A stretch of DNA of 64,000 nucleotides from Colwellia sp. 20A7. GTDB lineage: Bacteria; Pseudomonadota; Gammaproteobacteria; Enterobacterales; Alteromonadaceae. Position 1 is the stretch's first letter. Each line of letters opens with the position of its first letter. The notes below the pieces were generated by a model, which ran no database searches, had not been told where the DNA came from, and saw only the letters and a program-made list of their open reading frames with translations. The stretch covers positions 806,001 to 870,000 of the forward strand of contig NZ_CP047130.1 of NCBI RefSeq assembly GCF_009832865.1, in the 5' to 3' direction. The translations under genes were made by a program, and so were the position numbers. This document shows positions 27,262 through 35,683 of the stretch, piece after piece.

Positions 27262-27973
27262 AACACCATTTGAAAATGAAGATAGATCGTCGACAAAGTC
27301 TAACAAAATAGACCCAGATCGTACTATGGTTGTTAAGCCGAAAAAGATAGATGTTCTTTCATTATCTAAAAGCAATACTTCATCAACTCCAGATAATGAA
27401 CCCCCTTTATTTGATGAACAACCACTAGATGAAAGTTGGCTAATACTTTCTCAAGATTGGCAAGATCAACCTTTTGAAAAAGTAGATATTCAAAAGTTAT
27501 TAAAACAAACTAAAAAACGAACCTTACTAGCTAAGTTGTTGTTGGGGCTGAATGTCATCGCTACAGTAGGTATTTTTATTATGCTATTTGTCGGCTTGTA
27601 TCAAGGTGACTGGAGTACCGCAAATATCACTTACTTATCCTTTGGAGGTGTAGCGTCAGTAATCTTTGTTTATTATGAAATAAAAATACGACTGAATATT
27701 TGGCAACAGAGTTGTGATAGCCCAGATAAAGCGGTTACTAATGCTATTGCAGGAGTTCAATCTTCAATTAAATATATTAAATTAACTAAACTGTCTTGTT
27801 GGTTATTTCTACCTCTAGTTAATTGGTACCTTTACGCAACAATTGAAGAGTCAGAGAAGTCACTTTGGCCTCCCTTTATTATTACTCATATTTTTATTCT
27901 GATGATATGGTTAATAACACATTGGTTTCAAAAGAAGCGTGTTAAGGAGTTATCAGAGCTTAACTCTATCTAG
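27254..27973 (+). CDS. Four-helix membrane protein, candidate anti-sigma partner
   Basis: A 239-aa protein of no family I recognise. About 90 polar, soluble residues (1-93), low in hydrophobics and rich in Ser, Asp and Lys, are followed by four predicted transmembrane helices near 94-115, 126-144, 178-196 and 205-225. No zinc-binding HxxxCxxC anti-sigma motif is visible. The start overlaps the sigma gene by eight bases, which implies coupled translation. A role in holding the sigma factor at the membrane is inferred only from position and topology; a membrane protein in the sigma's own regulon is the alternative. Confidence 0.65.
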   Translation: MDKTPFENEDRSSTKSNKIDPDRTMVVKPKKIDVLSLSKSNTSSTPDNEPPLFDEQPLDESWLILSQDWQDQPFEKVDIQKLLKQTKKRTLLAKLLLGLNVIATVGIFIMLFVGLYQGDWSTANITYLSFGGVASVIFVYYEIKIRLNIWQQSCDSPDKAVTNAIAGVQSSIKYIKLTKLSCWLFLPLVNWYLYATIEESEKSLWPPFIITHIFILMIWLITHWFQKKRVKELSELNSI

Positions 27974-28345
27974 ATATTCTTTATGGACATAGCGCTTGCA
28001 CTGACCAACTATAATTTCGATATATATAGGTTTGATGGGTTATTATTCGGTATGATTTTTATTTGGTGTTTAATATTTTGCTGTGCTATTGTTTTACAGT
28101 TTTAGGTATATTCTTTTTTTTAGTGAAAACTTTTATTCTATTGTTAAGAGACATTCACTTAACAATTATACGCTATAAAGCAGTGCTAAATACACTAAGG
28201 CTTGCTCGTTTTACCGTGTACAACTAGGTAAAATTAAGGCAGAATACCGCCATTATTTTTTGAATGTTTAAGTAAATTCTGTTATTTGCTTAAATATCGT
28301 TTCAGCCTAGTGCTGACTTTTATATTTGCAAAGAAGGGAAAAAAC
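27974..28345 (+). other. Upstream region of glyA
   Basis: About 370 AT-rich bases without a gene. It contains a small inverted repeat TTTTACC / GGTAAAA (28209-28215 and 28227-28233) with an 11-base spacer, a possible operator or weak hairpin. No riboswitch class is recognisable. Confidence 0.4.
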
Positions 28346-29602
28346 ATGTTTACACGTGATATGAATATTGCCGATTTTGATGCGGAACTATATCAAGCAA
28401 TGAGCCAAGAAGTTGTGCGTCAAGAAGAGCACATAGAGTTAATTGCTTCAGAAAACTACTGTAGTCCTCGCGTACTTGAAGCACAAGGTTCACAATTAAC
28501 TAACAAATATGCCGAAGGTTACCCTGGCAAACGTTATTACGGTGGTTGTGAATTTGTTGATATTGCTGAGCAATTAGCAATTGATCGTGCAAAAGAGTTG
28601 TTTGGTGCTACTTATGCCAACGTACAACCACATGCAGGTTCTCAAGCGAATGCTGCTGTTTTTCAAGCACTTGTATCACCTGGCGGAAAAGTATTAGGCA
28701 TGAGCTTAGCCCATGGCGGTCATTTAACTCATGGTGCTAGTGTAAGCTTTTCTGGTAAATCTTATGAAGCTTTTCAATACGGTCTTCACCCAGAAACTGG
28801 TGATATTGACTATGATGAACTTGAACGTTTAGCTAATGAACACAAGCCTGAAATGATCATCGGTGGTTTTTCTGCCTTCTCAGGTGTTGTTGATTGGGCA
28901 CGTATGCGTAAAATTGCTGACAGCATTGGAGCATATTTCTTCGTTGATATGGCACACGTTGCTGGTCTTGTTGCTGCAGGTCTATACCCTAATCCTGTAC
29001 CACACGCGCATGTAGTAACTACAACTACACATAAAACATTAGCGGGCCCTCGTGGTGGTTTAATTATTTCTGGCTGTGATGATGAAGCTATTTATAAAAA
29101 GTTAAATAGTGCCGTTTTCCCTGGTGGCCAAGGTGGCCCATTAATGCACATTATTGCTGCTAAAGCGGTTGCATTTAAAGAAGCACTACAACCAGAATTT
29201 AAAGTGTATCAACAAAGTGTACTTGATAATGCCAAAGCTATGGTTGCGGTATTACAAGAACGTGGTTATAAAGTTGTATCAAATGGCACTGAAAATCACT
29301 TATTGTTACTTGATTTGATTGATAAAGATATTACAGGTAAAGATGCTGATGCTGCTTTAGGTAAAGCACACATTACTGTTAATAAAAACTCAGTACCTAA
29401 CGATCCTCGTTCTCCGTTTGTTACTAGCGGTTTGCGCTTGGGTACTCCTGCTATTAGTCGTCGTGGTTTTGGTACTGAAGAAACTAAAGCATTAACAGGT
29501 TGGATTTGTGATATTTTAGATGATATCAACAATGAAGAAACTATTGCTAAGGTACAAGAAAGCGTTAAAGAGCTATGTTCACGTTTCCCTGTATACAAGT
29601 AG
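28346..29602 (+). CDS. glyA: Serine hydroxymethyltransferase
   Basis: 418 aa from the ATG at 28346, which follows AAGAAGGGAA; the frame is open from 28286, but E. coli GlyA (417 aa) begins at the same place. The PLP Lys is in [14 protein letters not shown], with upstream family motifs [32 protein letters not shown] and [10 protein letters not shown]. The enzyme interconverts serine and tetrahydrofolate with glycine and 5,10-methylene-THF in the cytoplasm and is the main one-carbon source. A terminator follows at 29661, and nrdR and the riboflavin genes come next, a conserved gammaproteobacterial order. Confidence 0.97.
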   Translation: MFTRDMNIADFDAELYQAMSQEVVRQEEHIELIASENYCSPRVLEAQGSQLTNKYAEGYPGKRYYGGCEFVDIAEQLAIDRAKELFGATYANVQPHAGSQANAAVFQALVSPGGKVLGMSLAHGGHLTHGASVSFSGKSYEAFQYGLHPETGDIDYDELERLANEHKPEMIIGGFSAFSGVVDWARMRKIADSIGAYFFVDMAHVAGLVAAGLYPNPVPHAHVVTTTTHKTLAGPRGGLIISGCDDEAIYKKLNSAVFPGGQGGPLMHIIAAKAVAFKEALQPEFKVYQQSVLDNAKAMVAVLQERGYKVVSNGTENHLLLLDLIDKDITGKDADAALGKAHITVNKNSVPNDPRSPFVTSGLRLGTPAISRRGFGTEETKALTGWICDILDDINNEETIAKVQESVKELCSRFPVYK

Positions 29603-29630
29603 TCAGTCATTAGCTTTTTTAAGTTAAACT

Positions 29631-29652
29631 AATTCACAAATTATTGTGAATT
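29631..29652 (+). other. Perfect inverted repeat downstream of glyA
   Basis: AATTCACAA / TTGTGAATT with a four-base spacer lies just upstream of the glyA terminator. It may be a second weak hairpin or an operator for nrdR. Confidence 0.4.
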
Positions 29653-29660
29653 TATATTAA

Positions 29661-29688
29661 AATGGTCGCAATTAGCGGCCATTTTTGT
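29661..29688 (+). terminator. Rho-independent terminator after glyA
   Basis: A nine-base stem AATGGTCGC / GCGGCCATT (one G-U pair) with a five-base loop, then TTTT. It separates glyA from nrdR. Confidence 0.88.
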
Positions 29689-29741
29689 ATTTATTTTTCG
29701 AACTTGTCGTATGAAACTTATTCACGTATCGCAGGTAAACC

Positions 29742-30221
29742 ATGTTTTGTCCATTTTGTAGTGCACAGGAAACTAAAGTCATAGACTCTCGTTTAGTTTC
29801 AGACGGTCATCAAATCAGACGTCGTCGTCAATGCTTATCTTGTCATGAACGTTATACAACTTTTGAAACAGCTGAATTAGTTATGCCTCGTATTATCAAA
29901 CGAGATGGTACACGTGAACCGTTCAACGAAGATAAAATGCGCAGTGGTTTAATGCGAGCGTTAGAGAAACGTCCCGTCAGTACTGAACAAGTAGAACTGT
30001 CGATTAATAAATTAAAATCACAAATGCGTGCAACAGGTGAGCGAGAAATTACGAGTGAAATGCTGGGTAATTTGTTGATGACTCAGCTAAAAGAATTAGA
30101 CAAAGTTGCCTATTTACGTTTTGCTTCTGTTTATTTGTCCTTTGAAGATATTAGTGAATTTGCTGATGAAATAGCTCGCCTAGGAAAAGAAAGTCCAAGG
30201 AGAGGGAAAATTGGTAAATAA
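29742..30221 (+). CDS. nrdR: Transcriptional repressor NrdR
   Basis: A 159-aa protein with an N-terminal zinc ribbon (CPFC at 3-6 and [12 protein letters not shown] at about 31-42) and an ATP-cone domain (about 49-139, starting [20 protein letters not shown]). NrdR senses ATP/dATP and represses ribonucleotide reductase operons through NrdR boxes. No NrdR box is recognised in this window. It overlaps the ribD start, so it is probably the first gene of the riboflavin operon, a common arrangement in gammaproteobacteria. Confidence 0.97.
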   Translation: MFCPFCSAQETKVIDSRLVSDGHQIRRRRQCLSCHERYTTFETAELVMPRIIKRDGTREPFNEDKMRSGLMRALEKRPVSTEQVELSINKLKSQMRATGEREITSEMLGNLLMTQLKELDKVAYLRFASVYLSFEDISEFADEIARLGKESPRRGKIGK

Positions 30222-31443
30222 ATCGCCGACAAAAAAAGAATTAACAACAACTTGTAATGATCAAATGTATAGCAGACAAGATTATCAATACATGGCATTA
30301 GCAATTCAGCTTGCTAAACAAGGGCGTTATACAACATCACCAAATCCTCGAGTAGGTTGTGTACTGGTTAATAAGCTTGACGGTAAAGAGCAAGTAATTG
30401 GCACCGGCTTTCATCAAAAAACAGGGCAGGGTCATGCAGAAGTTAATGCATTACTTGATGCTAAACTTAATTACCCTCACCTTATTGAAGGTGCAACCGC
30501 TTATGTTACTTTAGAGCCGTGCAGTCATTTTGGTAGAACACCACCTTGTGCCCAAGGGTTAATTAATGCCAAAGTAAAACGGGTTGTTGCCGCTATGGTT
30601 GATCCTAATCCTGAAGTTTCGGGTCGTGGTTTAGCAATGCTTCAACAAGCAGGGGTTCAAGCTGAATTTGGGCTTTTAGAAAGTGACGCAAAAGCGCTAA
30701 ATCTTGGCTTTATTAAAGTCATGACTCACTCTTTACCTTATGTTCGGGTTAAGTTAGCGGCGAGTCTTGATGGTAAAACCGCGATGAAAAGTGGTGAAAG
30801 CAAGTGGATTACTTCAAGCGACGCAAGATGTGATGTACAAAAATTGAGAGCGCAAAGCTGTGCTGTAATTTCGGGTGCAGATTCAATTTTAACTGACAAT
30901 GCTAAAATGACAGTACGTTGGTCTGAGTTAGGAAGATTAAAAGATAGCTACCCTGAAGATACGGTTCGCCAGCCAGTAAGAGTTGTTATTGATAGTCGTA
31001 ACAGGCTTACACCTGAGTTAGATTTTTTTAAACAAGCATCACCGGTTATTCTGGTTCGAAGAGAATTAGATGAAATAGACCTTGAAAACATCCATAAATG
31101 GCCGCATTTCGTAGAACAGGTCCAAGTTTCTACGGTGAAGACTGAATCAGGACAAGACAATATTGATTTAGCTGCGTTATTGATATTATTAGCCGAACGC
31201 GGTTTGAATGATGTATTAATTGAATCTGGAGCTCGCTTAGCGGGAGCTTTTATAGAACAAGATTTAGTTGATGAGTTAATTTTATACCAAGCTCCTAAAC
31301 TTATGGGGGCTGAGGGTAAAAGTTTAGTCGAAATGCCGAATGTGAATAAATTACTAGAGGCTAAATCATTATCGATTACCGACGTACGCCAAGTAGGTTG
31401 TGATATTCGAATTACAGCAACACTAGAAAAAGACAGCATCTAA
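30211..31443 (+). CDS. ribD: Bifunctional riboflavin deaminase/reductase
   Basis: 410 aa from a TTG start at 30211 with AAGGAG (30197-30202) eight bases upstream. It is longer than E. coli RibD because of a ~30-residue N-terminal extension; an ATG at 30265 is the alternative start. The deaminase domain has the zinc motif HAEVNAL and [14 protein letters not shown] (about 75-110). The reductase domain begins near 178 ([16 protein letters not shown]), with the NADPH-site [17 protein letters not shown]. It carries out the second and third steps of riboflavin synthesis. It overlaps nrdR by 11 bases. Confidence 0.95.
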   Translation: MVNKSPTKKELTTTCNDQMYSRQDYQYMALAIQLAKQGRYTTSPNPRVGCVLVNKLDGKEQVIGTGFHQKTGQGHAEVNALLDAKLNYPHLIEGATAYVTLEPCSHFGRTPPCAQGLINAKVKRVVAAMVDPNPEVSGRGLAMLQQAGVQAEFGLLESDAKALNLGFIKVMTHSLPYVRVKLAASLDGKTAMKSGESKWITSSDARCDVQKLRAQSCAVISGADSILTDNAKMTVRWSELGRLKDSYPEDTVRQPVRVVIDSRNRLTPELDFFKQASPVILVRRELDEIDLENIHKWPHFVEQVQVSTVKTESGQDNIDLAALLILLAERGLNDVLIESGARLAGAFIEQDLVDELILYQAPKLMGAEGKSLVEMPNVNKLLEAKSLSITDVRQVGCDIRITATLEKDSI

Positions 31444-31509
31444 ATAGATATTATTTCAGCAACAGAGTCTTAAATAATATATCTAACTATAAAATAAATG
31501 AGAGTAGCT

Positions 31510-32181
31510 ATGTTTACCGGAATTATTGAAGCCATTGGCACTATTAAAGCAATAAATATAAATGCTCAAGGAGCGCGCTTAGTTATTGCTAGTAATAACC
31601 TTGATATGAGCGATGTTAAATTAGGTGATTCCATTTCTACTAATGGCATTTGCTTAACGGTTGTTGAATTTGATCAAAATAGTTATAGTGCTGATGTATC
31701 AAATGAAACATTACAGCGTACTGGCTTTGCTCATTATAATGTTGGTATGCAAGTTAATTTAGAAAAAGCTATGTTAGCAAGTACCCGTTTTGGCGGGCAC
31801 ATGGTGTCAGGGCACGTTGATGGTGTGAGTGAAATTTTATCGATTATTAATAACGGTAATAGTATTGAATACTGGCTTTCAATGCCTACAGAACTAGCTC
31901 ATTATATTGCAGAAAAAGGCTCAGTAACTGTTGATGGTACAAGTTTAACTGTTAATGCGTTAGACGAGAGTTCAAATAGTAAATTTAGATTAACGATTGT
32001 GCCGCACACTGTGAAAGAAACAGTTTTTGCCCATTATAAAGTGGGTACAAAAGTTAACTTAGAAGTAGATTTAATCGCACGATATTTAGAGCGTTTACTT
32101 ACAAAAGAAGCAACTGAAATGCCAGCTGTTAAATCAAATGTGACAGAATCTTTATTGAAAAAGTCAGGCTTTATTAAATAA
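31510..32181 (+). CDS. ribE: Riboflavin synthase alpha chain
   Basis: 223 aa from the ATG at 31510, giving the family start MFTGIIEAIG; an in-frame ATG at 31498 would add four residues. Two tandem lumazine-binding domains are clear: residues 1-97 (SISTNGICLTVV, ADVSNETLQRTGF) and 98-195 (GGHMVSGHVDGV, VDGTSLTVN, TVKETVFAHYK). It dismutates two molecules of 6,7-dimethyl-8-ribityllumazine to riboflavin as a trimer. It is the third gene of the cluster after nrdR and ribD. Named ribC in E. coli. Confidence 0.96.
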   Translation: MFTGIIEAIGTIKAININAQGARLVIASNNLDMSDVKLGDSISTNGICLTVVEFDQNSYSADVSNETLQRTGFAHYNVGMQVNLEKAMLASTRFGGHMVSGHVDGVSEILSIINNGNSIEYWLSMPTELAHYIAEKGSVTVDGTSLTVNALDESSNSKFRLTIVPHTVKETVFAHYKVGTKVNLEVDLIARYLERLLTKEATEMPAVKSNVTESLLKKSGFIK

Positions 32182-32264
32182 TAAATAACTTAGCTTTATA
32201 GCTAAGTATTTTAAAAAATTATTATCAAATAAGTAATCAACAACAAGTAATCAAAGAGAACCTA

Positions 32265-33374
32265 ATGAATTTAAATACCCCACAAGAAATAATCGACGAT
32301 ATTGCTTTAGGTAAAATGGTTATTTTAATGGATGATGAAGACCGAGAGAACGAAGGTGACTTCATCATGGCTGCAGAAATGGTAACTCCAGCTGCAATTA
32401 ACTTTATGGCAACTCATGGTCGTGGGCTTATTTGTATGCCAATGACGCAAGAAAAGTGTGAAGAGTTAAAATTACCTTTGATGGTAGATAAAAATGACGC
32501 ACAGTTTAGTACAAACTTTACTGTTTCAATTGAAGCGGCGACAGGTGTTACCACCGGTATTTCAGCAGGCGATAGAGCAACAACAGTGCTAGCTGCAGTA
32601 GCTAAAGATGCAACGCATTTAAGCATTGTTCAGCCTGGACATATTTTTCCTTTAATTGCTAAAGATGGTGGCGTACTTAACCGTGCAGGACATACTGAAG
32701 CGAGTGTTGATTTGGCACGTATGGCCAATTTAGAGCCGGCAGCCGTTATTGTTGAAATTTTAAATGAAGATGGCACCATGGCGCGTCGTCCAGATTTAGA
32801 AATTATTGCAGAAAAGCACGGTATAAAAATGGGTACGATTGCTGATCTTATTGAATTTAGAAATGAGACAGAAACAACTATTGAACGTGTATCGCAATGT
32901 AAATTACCGACCGCTTTTGGTGAGTTTGATTTAATCGTATTTAAAGATACTATCGATGGACAAGCACATTTTGCTTTAACCAAAGGCGAAATTAAAGCTG
33001 ATGAACCAACGTTAGTAAGAGTGCATTTAGAAAATACTTTTAGAGATTTGTTATTTAGCCAGCGTGAAAGCGTAGCAAAATGGCCTATGGCAAGTGCCTT
33101 AGAAAAAATAGCGAAAGAAGGCGGTGTTCTAGTACTATTAGGTAAACATGAATCAGCAGCAGAATTAATTAACTTAGTTGAAAAGTACGCTAAAATTGAT
33201 GCTGGCGAATCAGTAAAAGAAGTTAGCCGTCATGTTGGCTCTCGCAATGTTGGCGTTGGCTCACAAATACTGGCAAACTTAGGTGTGAGTAAAATGCGCT
33301 TGTTAAGCTCACAAACTAAATATCATTCACTTTCTGGTTTTGGTTTAGAGGTTGTTGAATATATTCCTGAGTAA
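32265..33374 (+). CDS. ribBA: 3,4-DHBP synthase with degenerate GTP cyclohydrolase II domain (RibBX-like)
   Basis: 369 aa. Residues 1-200 are a complete 3,4-dihydroxy-2-butanone-4-phosphate synthase: [10 protein letters not shown], the [11 protein letters not shown] loop, the [10 protein letters not shown] phosphate site and [12 protein letters not shown]. Residues 205-369 fold-match GTP cyclohydrolase II but lack the zinc motif (no CxxxxxxxxxxCDC) and the catalytic Arg loop, so this half is probably inactive. This resembles the RibBX variant known from Shewanella and other proteobacteria. A separate RibA should exist elsewhere. The usual next genes (ribH, nusB) are not in the window; a palindromic element follows the stop codon by six bases. 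Confidence 0.93.
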   Translation: MNLNTPQEIIDDIALGKMVILMDDEDRENEGDFIMAAEMVTPAAINFMATHGRGLICMPMTQEKCEELKLPLMVDKNDAQFSTNFTVSIEAATGVTTGISAGDRATTVLAAVAKDATHLSIVQPGHIFPLIAKDGGVLNRAGHTEASVDLARMANLEPAAVIVEILNEDGTMARRPDLEIIAEKHGIKMGTIADLIEFRNETETTIERVSQCKLPTAFGEFDLIVFKDTIDGQAHFALTKGEIKADEPTLVRVHLENTFRDLLFSQRESVAKWPMASALEKIAKEGGVLVLLGKHESAAELINLVEKYAKIDAGESVKEVSRHVGSRNVGVGSQILANLGVSKMRLLSSQTKYHSLSGFGLEVVEYIPE

Positions 33375-33380
33375 TAAACC

Positions 33381-33644
33381 TATACCCGTTACCAATCAAG
33401 ATGCGTATTTCAGAGTGCTTGAGCGATATCAATTCAAGGCAGTGCTTTGTAATAATGGTCGTTCCCTTATAAAAAGCACTAACGAAGAAGTGATGTTGCT
33501 CAAGCGTTTCTTCGATGGGTCTAAAAACAATTTATGCTGCGTTATTAACTTTAGTAAGGGAATAACCATGACGTAAACTTAATGCCTTGCCTAAATTGTT
33601 TTTAGTTCCCACTGAAACCTGCATCTTGAATGATAACGGGTATA
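33381..33644. mobile_element. Palindromic MITE-like element
   Basis: A 264-base element bounded by 24-base inverted repeats (TATACCCGTTA..CAAGATGC) with about three mismatches. The symmetry continues inward: GGTCGTTCCCTTA matches the complement of TAAGGGAATAACC, and CTAAAAACAATTTA (33521-33534) is a perfect complement of 33592-33605. It has no transposase and no convincing frame. Its position directly after ribBA suggests a non-autonomous insertion, or a repeated hairpin that ends the rib transcript. No clear target duplication was found. Confidence 0.6.
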
Positions 33645-33802
33645 TACTTGCTTTAAAGTATTTTTGCTTTCTGATGAAAGTAAAAGTAAGGGGATAGGGT
33701 CTTGTTTATAGCTAGCTTATTTTTGCTAGCTTAGCCTACTGGCTATAAGATCCTATAGCGTTACATTCAATCATTAACACGAAACACAAATAGTAATATC
33801 AC
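33645..33802 (+). other. Upstream region of the copper cluster
   Basis: AT-rich, with inverted repeats such as TAGCTAGCTTA / TAGCTAGCTTA-type hairpin halves around 33709-33733 and a longer imperfect dyad (ATAGGGTCTTGTTTATAGC against GCTATAAGATCCTAT). It probably holds the promoter of the metal cluster. A CueR or CusR box is not clear enough to call. Confidence 0.35.
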
Positions 33803-34174
33803 ATGAAACCAGTACGTAACAACATAGTTATAGTGATGCTGATGCTAGTGGCCTTTATCGGTCAAGCAATGGCAAGCACTGCTATGTCTTATTCTGGTGC
33901 TTCTTGTGTTGATGGGGATATGGCGAATACAATGCCAATGATGTCTCATGATCAGATGTTACTTGATGATAGTGATAAAAAAACAGCGATGATGGCTACA
34001 ATGGATTGCTGCCAAGATGATTGTAAATGCCCTAGTAATGGTTGCTTAAGCCTTTCATTTTTACTGAATACATCGCTTAACTCCAAAGTTTTTTCAGATA
34101 AAAAAATTACACAGTTCCCCTCTCTAAATAAATCACAATCTAGCTCTTCACTATATCGTCCACCCATTTCGTAA
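33803..34174 (+). CDS. CopL-like secreted Met/His/Cys-rich protein
   Basis: A 123-aa protein with an N-terminal signal peptide (VIVMLMLVAFIGQAMA). The mature part is rich in potential copper ligands: MANTMPMMSHDQM, MMATMDCCQDDCKC and CPSNGC. This resembles the small periplasmic CopL/DUF2946-type proteins found upstream of copper efflux genes. The Cys/Met/His content suggests Cu(I) binding. It precedes the cusC-like gene by 123 bases on the same strand. The family assignment is tentative because the protein is short and of low complexity. Confidence 0.65.
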   Translation: MKPVRNNIVIVMLMLVAFIGQAMASTAMSYSGASCVDGDMANTMPMMSHDQMLLDDSDKKTAMMATMDCCQDDCKCPSNGCLSLSFLLNTSLNSKVFSDKKITQFPSLNKSQSSSSLYRPPIS

Positions 34175-34297
34175 CTTCATGGCACACTTGTGCCTAAAAT
34201 TCTTATAAACCGTGTCTCTCTACATTAATTACTCATAATGTGTGAGCTAACATAATTGAATTATTCTCAAAATTTACGCATGTAAAGAGAAAGAAGT

Positions 34298-35683
34298 ATG
34301 AATAAATATAACGCCTTATATAAACGTATGACTGTATTTACAGCTATGCTCATTATCGTATTCTCAAGTCATAGTTATGCCGCTGAGCAGGGATTGAGCT
34401 TTACTCAAGCGATTAAAATCGCGCAAAAAAATGATCCTTGGCTTGATGGCAGTCGTCATAAACAAAAATCAATTGAAGCTTTAAGCTTTGTTGCTAATAC
34501 ACAGCCGGATCCTAGCGTGTCTGTTACTTTTGCTAGCTTGCCTACCGATGGATTTAACTTTGACCAAGAAAACATGACACAATTAAAAGTAGGTGTTTCT
34601 CAGATGTTTGGTCGTGGTGATAGTCTGGAAATACGCAGTAAACAATTACAACTGCAGTCACAAGAGCAACCGTTTAAACGTAAAGACCGAGAAAACAAAG
34701 TTGCAGTAACGGTGGGGAGTTTATGGCTTGATTTATATCGAATACAACAAAGTATTAGTTTAATAGAAACAAGCCGTAGCTTGTTTGAACAGCTAAGTCA
34801 GTTGGCCGAATCGAGTTATAGCAGTAATTTAGGTGGAACACGGCAAGTTGATATTGTGCGTGCTCAACTTGAATTAACTCAGTTAGAAGATAGATTAAAT
34901 CAGTTAAAGCTTGAGCAAAACCGTTACCAAGGCATGCTAGAGCAATGGCTAAGCCATTATCGATCAACAGGATCTTTATCAGAAGATTTAGATACGAACA
35001 ACAATACGCTAATAAGGCTCATTAGTAGTGAACTTCCGCAATTAGATCTTTACCGGAAGGAGGCTCTTTATGATGAAAAACAGCTAAAACCTAGCCAGTT
35101 AGCACTAATTTTAGCTCGTCACCCGGCGGTACAAGCAGTTGATAAAAATATTGAAGCTACTCGTATTGGGGTAAATTTAGCGGAACAAAAATATCAACCA
35201 CAATGGGGCGTAAATGCTAGCTATGGCTATCGTGCAGATGACTCTTTGGGTAATAGCCGAGCCGATCTTTTCTCGATAGGTGTTGTGTTCGATCTTCCTT
35301 TATTTACTGGTAACCGACAAGACAAAGAAGTGAGCTCTGCCATTGCTAACACTGAAGTGATCAAAACAGAGAAACTATTATTAATTCGTCAGTTGATATC
35401 GGCTTTTGCTAGTGCGAAAGGTCAATTTTTTCGTATTAAAGAAAGGCAAACACTGTATATAGAACGGTTGCTGCCGCAAATACAGCAGCAAGTTCAGGCT
35501 TCTCTAACGGCCTATACAAATAATGAAGGTGATTTTTCTGAAGTAGTACGTGGACGTATTGCAGAGCTTAATGCTCATATCGAATTTTTAATAATTAATA
35601 CCCAAGAACAAAAAATCATTTTAGAAATTAATTACTTTCTTGTTGATAACGCAATGAAGTCAGACATGAGTGCTAAATTATGA
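34298..35683 (+). CDS. CusC-like TolC-family outer-membrane efflux protein
   Basis: 461 aa with a signal peptide ending near SSHSYAAEQG. Two repeats of the long helical outer-membrane-factor fold are seen: helices with Q-rich coiled-coil stretches (about 75-215) and a second half (about 265-455) containing NLAEQKYQPQWGVNASYGYR and VVFDLPLFTGNRQDKEV, typical of the CzcC/CusC branch. It forms the trimeric outer-membrane channel of a tripartite metal pump. AAGAGAAAGAAG precedes the ATG. The stop overlaps the adaptor gene (ATGA), indicating an operon with the next two genes. Confidence 0.88.
   Translation: MNKYNALYKRMTVFTAMLIIVFSSHSYAAEQGLSFTQAIKIAQKNDPWLDGSRHKQKSIEALSFVANTQPDPSVSVTFASLPTDGFNFDQENMTQLKVGVSQMFGRGDSLEIRSKQLQLQSQEQPFKRKDRENKVAVTVGSLWLDLYRIQQSISLIETSRSLFEQLSQLAESSYSSNLGGTRQVDIVRAQLELTQLEDRLNQLKLEQNRYQGMLEQWLSHYRSTGSLSEDLDTNNNTLIRLISSELPQLDLYRKEALYDEKQLKPSQLALILARHPAVQAVDKNIEATRIGVNLAEQKYQPQWGVNASYGYRADDSLGNSRADLFSIGVVFDLPLFTGNRQDKEVSSAIANTEVIKTEKLLLIRQLISAFASAKGQFFRIKERQTLYIERLLPQIQQQVQASLTAYTNNEGDFSEVVRGRIAELNAHIEFLIINTQEQKIILEINYFLVDNAMKSDMSAKL

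Noticed and set aside
30948..31439. 163-aa minus-strand open frame inside ribD
   Set aside because: It lies fully inside a clear ribD reductase domain; its residue make-up is that of an antisense shadow.
31444..32264. FMN riboswitch near the riboflavin genes
   Set aside because: The gaps before ribE and ribBA are only 66 and 83 bases, and no conserved RFN-box sequence is visible.
33352..33576. 74-aa open frame after ribBA
   Set aside because: It starts inside ribBA in another frame and runs through the palindromic element; no ribosome site or family features.
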